From Sciurus carolinensis (Eukaryota; Chordata; Mammalia; Rodentia; Sciuridae), in the NCBI RefSeq assembly GCF_902686445.1, contig NC_062216.1, positions 6,035,084 to 6,099,083 of the forward strand: a DNA stretch of 64,000 nt. Reading direction: 5' to 3'. The notes beneath the pieces are model-generated. The model worked only from the letters and a program-made list of their open reading frames with translations, did not search any database and was not told the origin of the DNA. Shown here one piece after another: positions 62,001 to 64,000 of the stretch. Position 1 is the stretch's first letter. Every line of letters starts with the position of its first letter. Both the position numbers and the translations under genes were made by a program.

Positions 62001-64000
62001 ATAGAGGAAAATGACCCTAGCAGCCAACAGGTTATACCTCACAAATCCAAGGGCAACATTATCCAGGGGAAGAAACAGAGAGCATTTTATCTGAATGCAG
62101 AAACAGGAAAAGCATGCCCACATTCCACACTCCTCTTTCACCTAAATCTTGAAACTGAATCCTTGAAAATTAAGCAAAAATTGGAAATTAAGTATTCTTA
62201 GTAGACAGCAACAGGGAAAGAGAACTCAGATTGGATCCAATTGTTGAGGACAGTGTCCTGTATTTAGAAGACCCACAAACTAAGCCAGAAGAACTATAGA
62301 GCTCATAATAAATTAGGCAAAGAAGTGGAGATTAGACCAACACCCGCAAATCAACCAGCCGTTTACAGTAAGATTTCTTTTGCGACCCTCAGTAAAAAGA
62401 CACACAATTTAAAAAGAAACAATCCATAGACCAGCACTGAAACCTCTGGCATTCCTTTTCCTCCAATCTTTTAATATTTCCAGCAAAATCTGAAAAACAC
62501 CTGAAAAAGGGAAAACAACCTGAGATCCCTCTGCTCTGCTCTTTTCTGGGAGAAGGTTGTCAGACAAATGGCTTCTGGAGGCACAATAGTGAAGGAGATG
62601 CAGCCCCCAGGATGCCAGGGGAAGGAGTAGTGAGGACTTGTCATGGTCTTTGACTTTTATACTGCCCCAGAGTGACATGAACCAAAACGTGAGCTACTGA
62701 AACCAACGGAGTCTCCCAGGGGCTATTTCCTGTAAATCCGTGTCTCACACCATTGCACCACATCACTCTACTCAGGCTCCCTGATTTGCCAATGATTAGG
62801 TCCTAGATACTTGCTGTTTCCCTGGACCACTTTGTCAATCTTTCTTTGGAAAACCTCTTTAGGATTATGTTCAGATTGACAGGTGGAATAACTATAAGGA
62901 TTAGGAACCTGACTAATGCAAGATACTCTAAATGGCATTTGGTACTTACTACCTTTGCTTCCTTGGTTCGGAATGATTTTTTGCCTTGTCTTTCTACCTG
63001 GGTAAGCCTTAGTTAAAACTCAAGGATTTCAATAATTCTATTATTTGTTAGATACACATATGTTTACACATGGGGATGCAATCTGGTTAGACATAAGGAA
63101 ATTAATAAATGTATTTCTGCACAAAATCATGAGCAGAACAAATATCACTTGTTTATCTCATGCATGCCACATCAAAAGATGCCAGAGTTCATCAGCGATT
63201 TGAGCTTACAACACCAGAAAATCTAGGGATAGAGGAAACCTACCCTAGCAGCCAACAGGTTATAGCTCACTAATCCAAGGGTAACATTATCCAGGGGAAG
63301 AACCGAGAATATTTTATCTGAATGCAGAAACAGGCAAGCGTACCTACATTCCACACTCCTCTTTAACCTATATCTTGAAACTGTATCCTTGAAAGACAAG
63401 AGAAGATGGAAATTAAGTATTCTGAGTAGACAGCAACAGGTAACGAGAACTCAGAATGGCTCCAATTTCTGAGGACAGGATCCTCTATTTAGAAGACTTA
63501 CAAACTCGGTCAGAATTCCTATAGAGATCATAATAAATTAGGCAAAGAAGTGGAGATAAGACCAACACCCCAAATCCACGAGCCATTTACAGCAAGATTT
63601 GTTTTGTGCCCCTCAGTAGAAAGACACACAATTTAAAATGAAACAATCCTTAGACCAGCACTGAAACCTCCTGCATTCCTTTTCCTCCAATTTAATAATA
63701 TTTCCAGCAACAATCTGAAAAACACCTGGAAAAGGGAAAACAATCTGAGGTCCCACTGTTCCGCTCTTTTCTGTGAGAAGTTTGTCAGACAAGTGACTTC
63801 TGGAGGCACAACAGGGCACGATATGAAGCCTCCAGGATGCCAGGGGAAGGACTAGTGAGGACTTGTCATGGTCCTGTACTTTTATACTGCCCCAGGGTGA
63901 CGTGATCCAAAACGTGAGCTACAGAAACCAATGGAATCTCCCATGGGCCATTTCCTGTAAATCCGTGACTCACACCGTTACATCACATGACTCTACTCAG

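Larger units (their letters stand above)
48345..64000 (-). repeat. Tandem array of about 1,228-bp promoter-bearing units (13 TATA copies, runs off the window)
   Basis: Head-to-tail units. Minus-strand TATA boxes lie at 49143, 50372, 51596, 52821, 54050, 55280, 56512, 57744, 58971, 60196, 61425, 62654 and 63879 (left ends), spaced 1224-1232 bp. Plus-strand order in each unit: an L1 ORF2 reverse-transcriptase fossil (about 560 bp, GGATGCAATTTGGTTGGACA block); TTTATT, which is AATAAA on the minus strand; a candidate first exon; the TATA box; upstream motifs; and about 170 bp of flank. Copies A and C have one such promoter each, so the array is an amplification of single-copy promoter flank. The left edge is estimated from the last match in unit 1. 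Confidence 0.93.

Noticed and set aside
48345..64000. Centromeric or classical satellite array
   Set aside because: The unit contains promoter motifs and L1 sequence shared with single-copy flanks of FAM90A-like copies, is not AT-only, and starts in unique sequence. A local amplification fits better.
48345..64000. CRISPR-like repeat-spacer structure
   Set aside because: Units are contiguous repeats of 1.2 kb in mammalian DNA with no short repeats and unique spacers.

Overview
Vertebrate nuclear DNA, almost certainly from a rodent of the squirrel family (Sciuridae, marmot or ground-squirrel like). This is inferred from the L1 3' ends, the B1/ID-type SINE at 25.3 kb and general mammalian composition; no intact ordinary protein-coding gene is present. 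The window is a segmentally duplicated locus carrying three FAM90A-like gene copies. FAM90A is a zinc-knuckle family that is multicopy in mammals, with no settled biochemical role. Copy A lies on the minus strand at 12.3-15.1 kb, copy C on the plus strand at 31.5-34.5 kb and copy B on the minus strand at 44.1-47.1 kb. All keep the same four-exon layout, and all have broken reading frames. B is the best preserved: every splice site is kept, the total length is 477 codons, and it has a zinc knuckle and a typical family C-terminus.

Layout. 0.2-6.0 kb: full-length but dead L1 on the plus strand with 15-bp target-site duplications. 6.3-9.3 kb: older L1 pieces. 10.7-11.1 kb: a duplicon segment of unknown nature. 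12.3-16.8 kb: FAM90A copy A and its TATA promoter. 17.7-24.2 kb: a second full-length dead L1 on the minus strand. 24.7-27.8 kb: centre of a large inverted duplication, holding a pair of inward-facing unrecognised ORFs. 28.6-35 kb: the other arm, with promoter, antisense L1 and FAM90A copy C. 36.2-43.6 kb: two direct copies of a duplicon segment flanking a zinc-finger remnant, a 5'-truncated betaretrovirus-like ERV (pol, env, one LTR, minus strand) and a second LTR-like piece. 43.6-47.1 kb: FAM90A copy B.

The most striking part is 48.35-64.0 kb and beyond: a head-to-tail array with a period of about 1,228 bp, 13 TATA-containing units in view. Each unit carries the region that lies singly upstream of copies A and C: CCAAT-like, AP-1-like and CRE-like motifs, a TATA box and a candidate non-coding first exon. 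Each also carries an antisense fossil of L1 reverse transcriptase and a sense-strand AATAAA. Every unit points toward copy B. It therefore reads as a tandemly amplified promoter/first-exon cassette upstream of a FAM90A-like gene. Whether these units are transcribed cannot be told from sequence alone.
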